Shown here piece after piece: positions 24,212 through 32,638 of a stretch of 39,247 nucleotides of DNA. Under the pieces are notes generated by a model, which was given only the letters and a program-made list of their open reading frames with translations, ran no database searches and was not told where the DNA came from. Each line of letters opens with the position of its first letter. Position 1 is the first letter of the stretch. The DNA is from UBA1081 sp045658165 (GTDB lineage: Bacteria > Bacillota > Clostridia > Oscillospirales > Acutalibacteraceae), in the NCBI GenBank assembly GCA_045658165.1, contig JAZOUN010000065.1, forward strand, positions 1 through 39,247. The letters run 5' to 3'. A program made the position numbers and the translations under genes.

Positions 24212-25369
24212 TTACCACTGAACAGTCCACTTTGTTTCGTACTGAAGACCGATACCAACGTTTGAAACGTTGATGAACATAGCAACAGTTGCCTTGTCAA
24301 ACTTCATGTATGAAGGACACATTGTGTGAAGGTCTGTCATCTGACCTGTTGTCTTGTTGATAGTTGCTGTAACTGAGGGAGCAATGTATTCGTTTCTGAG
24401 ACCTGAGAATGAAACAAAACCTGCAGCAGCTTCTTCAACTGTCTTTGATTCAACGATGTTGAGAAGGTGAGCAGCATTGTCACCGAGGTCGGGTTTTTCT
24501 TCAGAGCTGTTAAGTACAAGTGTGATGATGTAGTTGTCGCCTTCTTCTTTAACGCTGTAATCACCGATCATGTCAGCTGTAAGACCGTCAGCACTGTTCT
24601 TTGTGGGGGGGAAGTTTGTAGCCATATCAGCACCTGAGTAAACAAGGGGCTCTTCGTTAGCCTTAAGGAACATACCCATAAGAGTTGATGCAACACCTGC
24701 AAGAGTGCTGTTACCGCCAACTTCAAGATAGTCGTTGTACTGAGTATTGTTATCAAGAGTTCTTGTTACTGACTGAGCTTCTGCAAGAACTTTTGCATGA
24801 GCCTTCTTGTAGTATTCAACAGCCTGTTCCTTTGTCTTTACTTCACCTGCGGGTGCAGCACTGCCAGCATCAGCACCTGCATCTGCGTTAGTGTCAGCGT
24901 CAGAATCAGCACCTGCATCTGCGTTAGCGTCAGCGTTTGCATCTGCATCAGCATCTGCATTGCTGTCAGCTGATGAATCTGCTGAAGGTGTTGAGGGTGT
25001 TGAGGGTGTTGAGGGAGTTGAAGGTGTTGAAGGAGTTGATGCACTGCTGTCGCTATCGCTGTTGCTGTCAGCAGCAGGAGCCTGAGTTACAACTTCAACA
25101 TTACCGATACTCTGTGTGATTTTGATTGCGCTTACGCTGCAGAAAATCATAGCAACAATAACAACAATTGATACAACAGTAACCATTACATTGTAAGCCT
25201 TTGTTGTTTTTGCTGAATGAAGCATTGCTTCTTTCTTAACCTGCTTTTTATGCTTCTTTATCTGCTTGCGTTCTTTTTTGAGTTCTTTCTTTGTTTTTGC
25301 TACGGGAACAACCGGAACAAAAGCATCAGGAGTAACTTCTACAACCTGATTTGTGTTATCGTTAGACAT
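24212..25369 (-). CDS. Membrane-anchored protein with Ser-Thr-Pro and Asp-Ala repeat linker, unknown function
   Basis: This 385-residue protein has a basic N-terminal cytoplasmic region (KKELKKERKQIKKHKKQVKK), one membrane segment (about 61-82), then an extracytoplasmic low-complexity linker: STP repeats at about 111-129 and Asp/Ala/Asn/Gly-rich repeats at 130-170. A C-terminal domain of about 200 residues follows (EVKTKEQAVEYYKKA...), ending TKWTVQW. The frame is open to 25399, but AGGAGAGG precedes the ATG at 25369. The C-terminal domain is not one I recognise. It stands alone, with its own promoter at 25418-25447. Confidence 0.8.
   Translation of the reverse strand: MSNDNTNQVVEVTPDAFVPVVPVAKTKKELKKERKQIKKHKKQVKKEAMLHSAKTTKAYNVMVTVVSIVVIVAMIFCSVSAIKITQSIGNVEVVTQAPAADSNSDSDSSASTPSTPSTPSTPSTPSTPSADSSADSNADADADANADANADAGADSDADTNADAGADAGSAAPAGEVKTKEQAVEYYKKAHAKVLAEAQSVTRTLDNNTQYNDYLEVGGNSTLAGVASTLMGMFLKANEEPLVYSGADMATNFPPTKNSADGLTADMIGDYSVKEEGDNYIITLVLNSSEEKPDLGDNAAHLLNIVESKTVEEAAAGFVSFSGLRNEYIAPSVTATINKTTGQMTDLHTMCPSYMKFDKATVAMFINVSNVGIGLQYETKWTVQW
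24860..25039 (-). repeat. In-gene microrepeats (STP and Asp-Ala coding)
   Basis: A 9-base unit encoding Ser-Thr-Pro recurs about six times, followed by 6-base-like GAY-GCN units coding alternating Asp/Asn and Ala. The repeats stay in frame. Slippage here would change linker length between strains. Confidence 0.8.
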
Positions 25370-25417
25370 TAAAACCTCTCCTAACATACAAATATACACA
25401 TATTTTTTTACTTTAAT

Positions 25418-25447
25418 ACTATACTACAACTTCAACCGAATTGTCAA
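25418..25447 (-). promoter_or_regulatory. Promoter of the repeat-linker membrane protein
   Basis: TTGACA, 18-base spacer, TATAGT on the minus strand. Confidence 0.55.
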
Positions 25448-25499
25448 CAGCTTTAAACAAAATAATGTTTAATTATTGCTGATTATTGCGAAAAATAAA

Positions 25500-25515
25500 G
25501 CTTTTTTAAAAAAGC
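25500..25515. repeat. Perfect 16-bp palindrome GCTTTTTTAAAAAAGC
   Basis: It lies between the divergent promoters, 2 bases ahead of the -35 at 25518. It could be an operator or simply an AT-rich hairpin; nothing decides which. Confidence 0.4.
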
Positions 25516-25517
25516 AC

Positions 25518-25546
25518 TTGATTTGCAAGATGTTTGACTGTATAAT
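25518..25546 (+). promoter_or_regulatory. Promoter of the small secreted protein gene
   Basis: TTGATT, 17-base spacer, TATAAT, about 36 bases before the ATG at 25583. Confidence 0.65.
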
Positions 25547-25582
25547 AAATGTAATTAATAATAGTATACGGAGGCTGAAAAC

Positions 25583-26017
25583 ATGAAAAAAGTTCTTTCT
25601 GTTTTTCTTGCAATGATGCTTGCATTTTCTGCTTTTGCAGTAGTAGCATGCGCAGACAGTGAATACCAGACATATCACATCGCATTCAATCTTTCTGATG
25701 AGGAAAATATTAAAATCGTTCCCGTAAAAGGCTACAACGAATATGTTCTTGCCGGCGGAGAATTCAAATTCACTATTGATGTTGCCGACGATTATTCAGA
25801 CACATTCCTTATCGTTCAGGTTGACGGAGCAAATCTTGATCCTGACGCACACGGTGTTTATACAATTTCTGATATAAATTCAGACCATACCGTTAAAGTT
25901 TTCTTCTCTCTTGAAGAAAATCAGTCAAATATGTTTGCATCTCTTATCGTTTTCGTAAGAGGAATTATGCAGATGTTCATTGACTTGTTCACTTCACTTT
26001 TTGCATTTGCGGCTTAA
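25583..26017 (+). CDS. Small secreted protein with one Ig-like/InlB-type repeat domain
   Basis: This 144-residue protein has a typical signal peptide (MKKVLSVFLAMMLAFSAFA, cut near ACA-DS at residue 24). Residues about 35-112 match the pattern of a small beta-sandwich repeat common in Clostridia surface proteins: a glycine turn VLAGGEFKFTIDVADDY, then VDGANLDPDAHGVYTISDI and DHTVKVFF. The last 25 residues are hydrophobic and could hold it in the membrane. RBS GGAGG is 8 bases upstream. It has its own promoter and terminator, so it is a single-gene unit. The function is unknown, probably at the cell surface. Confidence 0.75.
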   Translation: MKKVLSVFLAMMLAFSAFAVVACADSEYQTYHIAFNLSDEENIKIVPVKGYNEYVLAGGEFKFTIDVADDYSDTFLIVQVDGANLDPDAHGVYTISDINSDHTVKVFFSLEENQSNMFASLIVFVRGIMQMFIDLFTSLFAFAA

Positions 26018-26036
26018 TTAAACAACAAAAAAACAG

Positions 26037-26063
26037 CCTCCTGCATCAGCAGGAGGTTTTTTT
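26037..26063. terminator. Terminator between convergent genes
   Basis: Stem CCTCCTGC / GCAGGAGG with a 4-nt loop and TTTTTTT on the plus strand. A-rich sequence on the left gives a T-rich end on the minus strand too, so it can serve both genes. Confidence 0.85.
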
Positions 26064-26074
26064 ATACTGTTTGC

Positions 26075-26635
26075 TCAACTGAATTTTTCTGTTATTACAG
26101 GATGTGTTTTTTCTGCAATAAAAGCCATAAAGCTTTTAAGCTCATCTTCACCTGAAAAAGAAGTAACAGGAATCAGATATGCCCCGACGGCACTGTTGAA
26201 CAAATAAATCATTTCCGAATTAACAAGATACACCTGAGTAATTGAACTGTATTTTATTTCTGACCGTGATTCGGGTGATTCCTCAACAAAGTAATCATTA
26301 TAGAATTCCATTGTTGCTTCAGGTGTGAACGGAACTTTTGTTTTCTTCATCATTTTTTTACAATTGCACTTGATTACAAAACGCACAAACGGTTTTACTG
26401 CAAAAAATAAAATTAAACTAAGCACAATTTCAACAACAAGAGAAAACCAGGCAAAATTTTCAAAATGCGATAAAACAACTCCCATAAACCAAACAAACAA
26501 CGGGATTGCGGCAAACAGAATTCTTAATTTTGCGAACTGCTTTTTGCCGTAAGGGGTACAAAAATTGACAAACAAATTAAAATCAAGATAATCTTTATTG
26601 CTGAGTTCTGTTTTAATGCGATATAACATATTCAT
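26075..26635 (-). CDS. YcxB-like membrane protein
   Basis: This protein of up to 186 residues has two hydrophobic segments (about 38-56 and 62-85), then a soluble domain with PFTPEATMEFYNDYFVEESPESRSEIKYSSITQVYLVNSE..., the layout of the YcxB-like C-terminal domain. AAGGG sits only 4 bases from the ATG at 26635 but 10 bases from a second ATG at 26629, so the true start may be two codons later. It follows the CE15-like gene by 8 bases and is probably cotranscribed. The role of this family is not established. Confidence 0.75.
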   Translation of the reverse strand: MNMLYRIKTELSNKDYLDFNLFVNFCTPYGKKQFAKLRILFAAIPLFVWFMGVVLSHFENFAWFSLVVEIVLSLILFFAVKPFVRFVIKCNCKKMMKKTKVPFTPEATMEFYNDYFVEESPESRSEIKYSSITQVYLVNSEMIYLFNSAVGAYLIPVTSFSGEDELKSFMAFIAEKTHPVITEKFS

Positions 26636-26643
26636 ACACCCTT

Positions 26644-27735
26644 TCAGACTGAATCCGATTTATGTTTTTCGATAAATTCAACACATCTTTTCCATGAATG
26701 TCTTGAGAAGAAGTGTTTTGAATGAATTTTAAAATATCCCACATGCCCGTCAAGAAGACATTCTCCGTGAATAAGGTATTTTCCGGTATCCTGCATTCCG
26801 TCAAGTCCTTGTTTTTCCCACATCTCTGCCGCAGCAAGACAACACAGCTGCTGTGACTCAGGATCTGCCCAGAAATCCATATCACATGAACCGACTATAA
26901 CATATCTCGGAGCAATGGTTGCAAGAATATAATGCTGATCGAATGTGTCCGATATGTTTGTCTGTGTATACTTACGGTAATTTTTACAGAACCAATAGGG
27001 GAAGTTCTCAACTATATCTGCAATATTCTCTCCGCGCAGTTTCAGATGTCTGTCAAGATGTTCAAGCAATTTACCCGTACTTCCGTGGGCGATTGAATCA
27101 CCTGCACACCCTGCCGCATTTGAGAAAACAAATCTGAATCTGTCATCAAGCATACCTGTATAAAGCGCTGTTTTGCCGAGTCTTGAATGCCCCGAAATCA
27201 TAACATTTTCAGCATCAACACAAGGAAGTGTCAGCGCATAATCCATAACACGCATTGCCGCCCATGCCCATATACCTATTTTACCGCATGTTGTATTGTC
27301 TTTCTGCCCATCGGGAAGAAGCAAAGGTGCGAGACCTGTGGAAAAATCACCGTCATCACTCGAAACATCCTTGTAACAGAAAAGAAGAAAATCAACATCA
27401 TATTCGCTCATTTCCTCACGGGGAAAATAATGAGACTGTTCCATAAGATGGAAATTATTTATAATGATAAGAGGTCTTTTTCTGCCGTCATTGTGCATAA
27501 GTCTGTCTATGCGGAAAGTGTGACTCTTTTCGCCGATGCAGATTGTCATATTCACATAAGAAAATTCAACTTCACCGCAACAGTAACGATCCTCAACAAC
27601 AACCGGTTCTGTCACACTGTATGTAAAAGGAACATCCGGAAGATAGCCGTAAACTTCCCTCTGCATAATATCAGCCATTTCTTCCCTTGTTTTAAGCGGG
27701 GGGAGATTTCTTTTTATAATTTTCTCAGATATCAT
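26644..27735 (-). CDS. CE15-like alpha/beta hydrolase (glucuronoyl or acetylxylan esterase-like)
   Basis: This 363-residue hydrolase has a nucleophile elbow GHSRLGKTAL with Ser184, the Ser-Arg-x-Gly-Lys pattern typical of glucuronoyl esterases (CE15) and close relatives. It is followed by the conserved SNAAGCAGD (family form SNxSGCGG), and a late DGHVGYF with His331 as the candidate catalytic histidine. CE15 enzymes cut ester bonds between glucuronoxylan and lignin. No signal peptide is visible, so it would act inside the cell, unusual for lignin-xylan cleavage; it may act on imported oligosaccharides. AGGTGA precedes the ATG. It pairs with the YcxB-like gene, and the GH16 gene is just upstream behind a terminator. 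Confidence 0.8.
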   Translation of the reverse strand: MISEKIIKRNLPPLKTREEMADIMQREVYGYLPDVPFTYSVTEPVVVEDRYCCGEVEFSYVNMTICIGEKSHTFRIDRLMHNDGRKRPLIIINNFHLMEQSHYFPREEMSEYDVDFLLFCYKDVSSDDGDFSTGLAPLLLPDGQKDNTTCGKIGIWAWAAMRVMDYALTLPCVDAENVMISGHSRLGKTALYTGMLDDRFRFVFSNAAGCAGDSIAHGSTGKLLEHLDRHLKLRGENIADIVENFPYWFCKNYRKYTQTNISDTFDQHYILATIAPRYVIVGSCDMDFWADPESQQLCCLAAAEMWEKQGLDGMQDTGKYLIHGECLLDGHVGYFKIHSKHFFSRHSWKRCVEFIEKHKSDSV

Positions 27736-27802
27736 AAAATCACCTCATATAATTATCATACACCTTTTGAATAAAAAGTCAAATGATAAGTGAATAAAAA
27801 AG

Positions 27803-27824
27803 CAGGGAATCCGAAGATTCCCTG
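27803..27824 (-). terminator. Terminator after the GH16 gene
   Basis: Stem CAGGGAATC / GATTCCCTG (9 bp, 4-nt loop) followed on the minus strand by CTTTTTTATT. Confidence 0.8.
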
Positions 27825-27840
27825 AAATTTATTGATCTGA

Positions 27841-28743
27841 TTACTTGTACTGGTAAACTCTTACGTAGTCAACGATAAATTCAGCTGTTTCGCCGGGTTC
27901 CATACTCATGGGACCTACACCGTGTCTGTCAGCATATGCTACACCGTTTTCACCTGCAACTTCACATGAGAGAAGAAGCCATTCGGGATTCTGTGAAACA
28001 CCGCCTGTTGAAAGTCTGCCTGTTTCAACACCGTTGATATAGAAAATGTATTCATTTTCGTTCCATTCAAGACCGTATGTGTTGAATTCTTCATAAGGAT
28101 TGTTTGCGTACCACTTATCGATACTGTCACCGTTGTGACCTTCACCGTAACCGTCGTAGTGAATACCGCTTATAACTGCATCACCGAAGCCCCACTTAAC
28201 GTCTTTGTAGTACATTGATTCAAAGATATCAACTTCTGTGCCGTCCTGACCTGAATCATTAACATTATAAACGCCCTGATTCATCATCCAGAATGCAGAC
28301 CACATACCTGCTGACTTGGGAAGGATACAGCTTACTTCATAGTAACCGTAGCACTGTTCAAAAGTGCCGTTTGTTGTGATACAAGCTGAGTACCAACCGG
28401 GTTTGTACTCTTTGAAATCGATCTGGTCACCCCATTTGTCGAGATATTTGTTCTCGAGGGGTTTATCGAAATATGCTGTTGTGATGATAAGATTGCCGTC
28501 CTTGACAGAAACCATATCTTCGTGCCAATAACCGCCCTTACGTTCAGTTACCCACCATTCTGTAACCCATTTTGATCTGTCAAGTTCTGTACCTTCGAAT
28601 TCATCAGACCAAGTAAGTTCAAAACGCTCTTCAAGATTAAGGTCCTGACCGCTGGGAATTGCAGGCAGTCCGATAAGGTGAGGAAGAGTGGGAGAAATCA
28701 TCATTAAAACTGCAACAAGTGCTCTGAAAAATTTTGCCAACAT
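27841..28743 (-). CDS. Secreted GH16 beta-glucanase (laminarinase/lichenase type)
   Basis: This 300-residue glycoside hydrolase family 16 enzyme has the catalytic motif EVDIFES (Glu170, Asp172, Glu175). Conserved early landmarks are present: LTWSDEFEG, the NLIITT strand and GYYEVSCILPKSAGMWSAFWMM. The fold ends in a beta strand with VDYVRVYQY. An N-terminal hydrophobic stretch (LVAVLMMISPTLP) acts as signal peptide, so it is exported. It probably cuts beta-1,3 or mixed-linkage glucans. No binding module is attached. AGGAGG lies 9 bases before the ATG at 28743, which is preferred over a TTG at 28752. Confidence 0.93.
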   Translation of the reverse strand: MLAKFFRALVAVLMMISPTLPHLIGLPAIPSGQDLNLEERFELTWSDEFEGTELDRSKWVTEWWVTERKGGYWHEDMVSVKDGNLIITTAYFDKPLENKYLDKWGDQIDFKEYKPGWYSACITTNGTFEQCYGYYEVSCILPKSAGMWSAFWMMNQGVYNVNDSGQDGTEVDIFESMYYKDVKWGFGDAVISGIHYDGYGEGHNGDSIDKWYANNPYEEFNTYGLEWNENEYIFYINGVETGRLSTGGVSQNPEWLLLSCEVAGENGVAYADRHGVGPMSMEPGETAEFIVDYVRVYQYK

Positions 28744-28774
28744 GAAAATCAACCTCCTGATTTTTGTTAATTTC

Positions 28775-28803
28775 AGTATAACAAAGAATTCCTACACTGT
28801 CAA
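28775..28803 (-). promoter_or_regulatory. Promoter of the GH16 gene
   Basis: TTGACA, 17-base spacer, TATACT on the minus strand. Confidence 0.7.
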
Positions 28804-28822
28804 CAAAAAACATTGTGAATTT

Positions 28823-29962
28823 TTAATTCATGGTCATTTCACCGATTCTTCCGATCCGTATATTCACATTCACTTCATACTCCGTATTCATCAATGAATT
28901 TTTACTGTCTTTAAAAAAAACCTTGAAAAGAGACGGATATTTCTGTTCAATTCTTTTTCCGAAACGAAAAATATCGCACCCCTCTTCTTTTATAAATCTG
29001 TCAAGCAGACCGTTCATTCCTGACTGTATATATTTTTCAGCAAAAGCTTCAAGGTCTTTCACATCCTGTTCACTCATGGCATCAAAAACGGCACTGTCAA
29101 ACTCAACAATATCAGCCTTGCAGTCAACATCAATGAAAAAAACAAACCTGCCGTTCTGATATTCAACAGATGTTTTTGTTGATGAAGATATAATTTCAAG
29201 CGCAGCTGTAAGTTTTTCGTTACTTACACTCACAGTTCCTGTATTGACTTTGTCTGTTACAAAAAGATATGCAGTCGTTTCCGTGTCGGAAAGCATTGAA
29301 GAGTGCACTTCTTCGGGACAGGCTCTCGTTCCCGTGACTTTTACCGTTTTTTCTTCAGGTATTCTGTCATCCGTAACCTCAATAAGAGGTAAAATAATAC
29401 AGCTTGTTTCCTCAAGAGAAACATTCACCGCATCATAAAGTTCTGTATTGACAGAAACGGAATTTTCATTGCTCTGCTCAATTGCAGATTCAATAAGTTT
29501 TGCAGGAACTTCCCCTCCTGCGCTGACAGTGAGCACATCCGATGCCCTTCCCGAAGCGGCAGCAACAAAAACATCGGGACGGGATGTATATTCACGCACA
29601 AAAAAATTGAGTGCTTTTATCATCTGTTCTCCGCTTAACGTTTCACCTATAACAATAATTCTGTTCTGACTGTACAACGGATATTTACCTGTGTTTTCAC
29701 CCAGACTGCGTATTGCTCGGGCTACAGTTTTACCTTTTACGGTGTAATTTACAACAGGTGTTGAACTTTTTCCCTGCTGCGCATCGGCAGAAGATGTTTC
29801 AAGTACCTGCACAGTCAATTCGTACATTTCATTTTCCTTGTCAAAATCCAACCCGATACCCTCAATAACAAGCCGTTTCTTTATATCCGTATTCTGCGGC
29901 ATGCAGGAAGTGAGTGATATCAGAAGCAGAAAAACAAGAAAAAGTATCTTAAGTTGTTTCAA
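28823..29962 (-). CDS. Ger(x)C family spore germination lipoprotein (GerAC type)
   Basis: This is the C subunit of a GerA-type germinant receptor, a lipoprotein on the outer face of the spore inner membrane. The 379-residue protein opens with a lipoprotein signal ending LTSC (Cys20), then KRLVIEGIGLDFDKENEMYELTVQVL, a typical Ger(x)C start, and a later LKALNFFVREYTSRPDVFVAAA-like region. Its start overlaps the permease subunit gene by 14 bases. With the A and B subunits it forms the receptor that senses nutrients and starts germination. The germinant cannot be told from sequence. Confidence 0.92.
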   Translation of the reverse strand: MKQLKILFLVFLLLISLTSCMPQNTDIKKRLVIEGIGLDFDKENEMYELTVQVLETSSADAQQGKSSTPVVNYTVKGKTVARAIRSLGENTGKYPLYSQNRIIVIGETLSGEQMIKALNFFVREYTSRPDVFVAAASGRASDVLTVSAGGEVPAKLIESAIEQSNENSVSVNTELYDAVNVSLEETSCIILPLIEVTDDRIPEEKTVKVTGTRACPEEVHSSMLSDTETTAYLFVTDKVNTGTVSVSNEKLTAALEIISSSTKTSVEYQNGRFVFFIDVDCKADIVEFDSAVFDAMSEQDVKDLEAFAEKYIQSGMNGLLDRFIKEEGCDIFRFGKRIEQKYPSLFKVFFKDSKNSLMNTEYEVNVNIRIGRIGEMTMN

Positions 29963-31037
29963 GTTTTGTCCTCACTTTAAATTTTTCAGAAATCATTACA
30001 ACAACAGGTATAACACAAACGCACAAAAGATAAAAAATCACGGTAAACGGAGAACGGATAAGTGACGCAAATGTCAGAAGACTTCCACTCAGAGGCAGTG
30101 TTCCTGCAAAAATCAGCAGTGAACTTACCGCAATATACAACATCTGTTTTCTTTTGCCGAAAAAAGAAGTCAAAAGAGAAGCACACAGAAAAACAGTAAC
30201 GGAAAGCTTGACTCCCGCACAAAGAAGCCACATGCAGGTTATTATTGAATCGAGTCTTTCAATAAAACCGAACTGCGCAAGAACGGACATTGAATACATA
30301 CTGAAAAGCTGTGTTCCTGCGTAATTCCCCAGAACACCCGAAATAAAAATTTCCGTAATTACAATAATCAGTATAACGACTGCAAGCCATCTGTATAAAT
30401 GACTGCTTTTCTGTCCTTTCACATGAGGAGTCATCAGTAAAACAAAGGCAACTTCCCCCGTTCTGGCTCCCGTATAAGCTCCTGATGAAAAAATATCACG
30501 CACGCCGTCAGAAAAAGCAGAAGTGAAATTGAGAAAATCAAATTTCTCCGTCTGTGTTGCAAAAACAAAAATAAGCGCAAAAAATACGGGTATCAGAATT
30601 ATCACAGCCGAACGGCCCATTGCCTCAATCCCTTTACCGGCAATGTATGCAGATGCCGTAATCATAACAAAAACAAATAATGATATATTTATATCGGGAA
30701 ACATTACGGAACCTGTAAAAATTCCGAATCTTACAGCCGTGACTATACCGAAATACAGCGTTCCTGCAAAATAAATCACACAAAGGATTTTCGAAAACAC
30801 AACAGACACTTCCGAAGCCCTGTCTATAAGAGACTGTCTGTTGCCTTTTCTGTTGAACAATGCAACGGGAATAGCTGTAACAAGAAGAAAAGCACCCATT
30901 ACAATTGTCATTATCACTTCATCTGTTGTTGTCAGCTGACTTCTGAATCCTGCAACATATGTCACCATTGCAAAAACACGGCTGAGAAACAGAATTGTAT
31001 AAAACTGAAAAGATGTTATTTCAGGAATTTTTTCCAT
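29949..31037 (-). CDS. GerAB/ArcD/ProY family germinant transporter
   Basis: This is the B subunit of the germinant receptor, an amino-acid/polyamine/organocation-fold membrane protein. The 362-residue protein has about 10 hydrophobic segments and the family opening ITSFQFYTILFLSRVFAMVTYVAG. It overlaps the A-subunit gene by 17 bases and the C-subunit gene by 14 bases, a tightly coupled operon. GerAB proteins bind the germinant in a membrane pocket. Confidence 0.9.
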   Translation of the reverse strand: MEKIPEITSFQFYTILFLSRVFAMVTYVAGFRSQLTTTDEVIMTIVMGAFLLVTAIPVALFNRKGNRQSLIDRASEVSVVFSKILCVIYFAGTLYFGIVTAVRFGIFTGSVMFPDINISLFVFVMITASAYIAGKGIEAMGRSAVIILIPVFFALIFVFATQTEKFDFLNFTSAFSDGVRDIFSSGAYTGARTGEVAFVLLMTPHVKGQKSSHLYRWLAVVILIIVITEIFISGVLGNYAGTQLFSMYSMSVLAQFGFIERLDSIITCMWLLCAGVKLSVTVFLCASLLTSFFGKRKQMLYIAVSSLLIFAGTLPLSGSLLTFASLIRSPFTVIFYLLCVCVIPVVVMISEKFKVRTKLETT

Positions 31038-32559
31038 TTCCCTTAGCCCCCTTGAGATTCTGAATTCTTATAAACCGTTTGCCTGCTTTACGCCATCCGG
31101 CAAAAAAGATACTGTCCCTTGCACCGGAACTGTCAAAAGGAGAAACGGGTGCAGTAAAAGGAATTCCGAAAGAATTCATTGAACATATATCCGCAAGAAG
31201 AAGTGCAAATCCAAGCATAACACCGTAAAGTCCCATTATTCCGCCGAGAATGATAAACAGAAACCGAAGCACTGCCGACGGCTCATGCAAAGAGGGCAGA
31301 ACAGCAGAGCAGATTGCCGTTATTGCAACTATAATCAGCATGGGGGCACTTATAAGCCCTGCAGACACAGCCGCATCACCTATAACAAGAGCACCCACAA
31401 TACTTACGGTATGACCGACCGATTTAGGCATTCTGAGTCCTGCTTCACGAACGATTTCGTAAATAAAATGAATAAGAAGTGATTCAACAACCAACGGAAA
31501 CGGTGTATTCTGCAAAGATGCCACCACATCTGCAATGACTTCCGACGGAAAAACTTCCTGATGAAACGTCCCCACTGCAACATATGTGCCGGGCAGAAAA
31601 ACAGCAAGAAAAAAACATATTATCTTAAGAATTCTTGTTGCCGCGGTATAATACGGACGGTTGAGATAATCATCAAGCGAATGAAAATTTTCAATAAAAA
31701 GATACGGCACAATTATTGCATAGGGTGTACCGTCAACTATTATACCTATTCTTCCCTCTGATATTTTTGCCGCAAAAACATCAGGTCTTTCCGTCGTACC
31801 TGCACAGGAGAAAAAAGAAAGTCTTTTTTCCTCAAGAAATGGCTTTAGCGCTCCTGCACCGGGAACAATATCAATACGGATATTTTCGATTTTTTTCTTT
31901 ATATTTTCCACAATTTCCGGATCTGCCCTTTGAGAATGATAACAGACAACAACAGATGTATTACTTGTTTCTCCCACAACAAAATTTTCAAAACGCACAA
32001 AAGGACTCTTTATTCTTCGGCGTACAAGAGTCACATTATCTTTGAACATATCAACAAAGCCTTCTCTTGAACCGCTCTCCTGAGTTTCTGACTCGGGAGG
32101 CTGGACAGGACGTCTCGGATATCCCTGCACGCTGAAAGCCGTGCATTTCTTTACACCGTTAACAAACAGAAGCATACATCCGTTCAGAACAGAATCCACG
32201 GCATTTTTCATTGTATTGTTCTCTTTTGCATCACATTCAGCTGCACAGAATTTACAAAGATGACCGTACACCGTCTCAGGTTCAAAACTGAAAAACCGCA
32301 TTTTCTGAATCGGTTCAATAACAGCCTGAGAGGCATGAACACCGTTATACATACCGTCAAGAGCAACAAAAGCAATATCAACCCCGTTTGCCTGAGTTTC
32401 TTTTACAACAAGATCAAAACTGTTGCCGAAAATTTCTTTGAGAACCCTCATATTTTCGGTAAGACTTTCACTTATAACCTGCGTAATATCTTCGTCTCTG
32501 CCTGCAGACACCGTAGCATCGGAAAGTCTCAGTTCTGATTTTTTCCTTTTTTCAAACAT
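31021..32559 (-). CDS. Spore germination protein, GerAA family
   Basis: This is the A subunit of the germinant receptor. The 513-residue protein has a soluble N-terminal domain (to about residue 245) with landmarks such as GYPRRPVQPPESE, and a C-terminal membrane part with PFPLVVESLLIHFIYEIVREAGLRMP, then VGALVIGDAAVSAGL, both typical of GerAA proteins. The frame is open to 32709, but CAGGTGG lies 4 bases before the ATG at 32559. It leads an A-B-C operon with overlapping genes. In Bacillus these operons are expressed in the forespore under sigma-G; no clear sigma-G site is visible here. Confidence 0.93.
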   Translation of the reverse strand: MFEKRKKSELRLSDATVSAGRDEDITQVISESLTENMRVLKEIFGNSFDLVVKETQANGVDIAFVALDGMYNGVHASQAVIEPIQKMRFFSFEPETVYGHLCKFCAAECDAKENNTMKNAVDSVLNGCMLLFVNGVKKCTAFSVQGYPRRPVQPPESETQESGSREGFVDMFKDNVTLVRRRIKSPFVRFENFVVGETSNTSVVVCYHSQRADPEIVENIKKKIENIRIDIVPGAGALKPFLEEKRLSFFSCAGTTERPDVFAAKISEGRIGIIVDGTPYAIIVPYLFIENFHSLDDYLNRPYYTAATRILKIICFFLAVFLPGTYVAVGTFHQEVFPSEVIADVVASLQNTPFPLVVESLLIHFIYEIVREAGLRMPKSVGHTVSIVGALVIGDAAVSAGLISAPMLIIVAITAICSAVLPSLHEPSAVLRFLFIILGGIMGLYGVMLGFALLLADICSMNSFGIPFTAPVSPFDSSGARDSIFFAGWRKAGKRFIRIQNLKGAKGNGKNS

Positions 32560-32638
32560 ATTACCACCTGCATATGTTATTTCCTGAAAACAGATGAATA
32601 TACAGACAGAAACATCAAACACTACCAATGGTGATAAT

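Noticed and set aside
24860..25039. Possible CRISPR-like repeat array
   Set aside because: The repeats are 6-9 bases, in frame, and encode a protein linker; there are no spacers or cas genes.
27187..27774. Plus-strand open frame of 195 codons
   Set aside because: Antisense to the CE15-like esterase gene, which has intact catalytic motifs.
32560..32638. Sigma-G promoters in the gerAA/DUF421 divergent region
   Set aside because: TGAATA-like hexamers occur but no matching -10 at the right spacing, so not listed as features.
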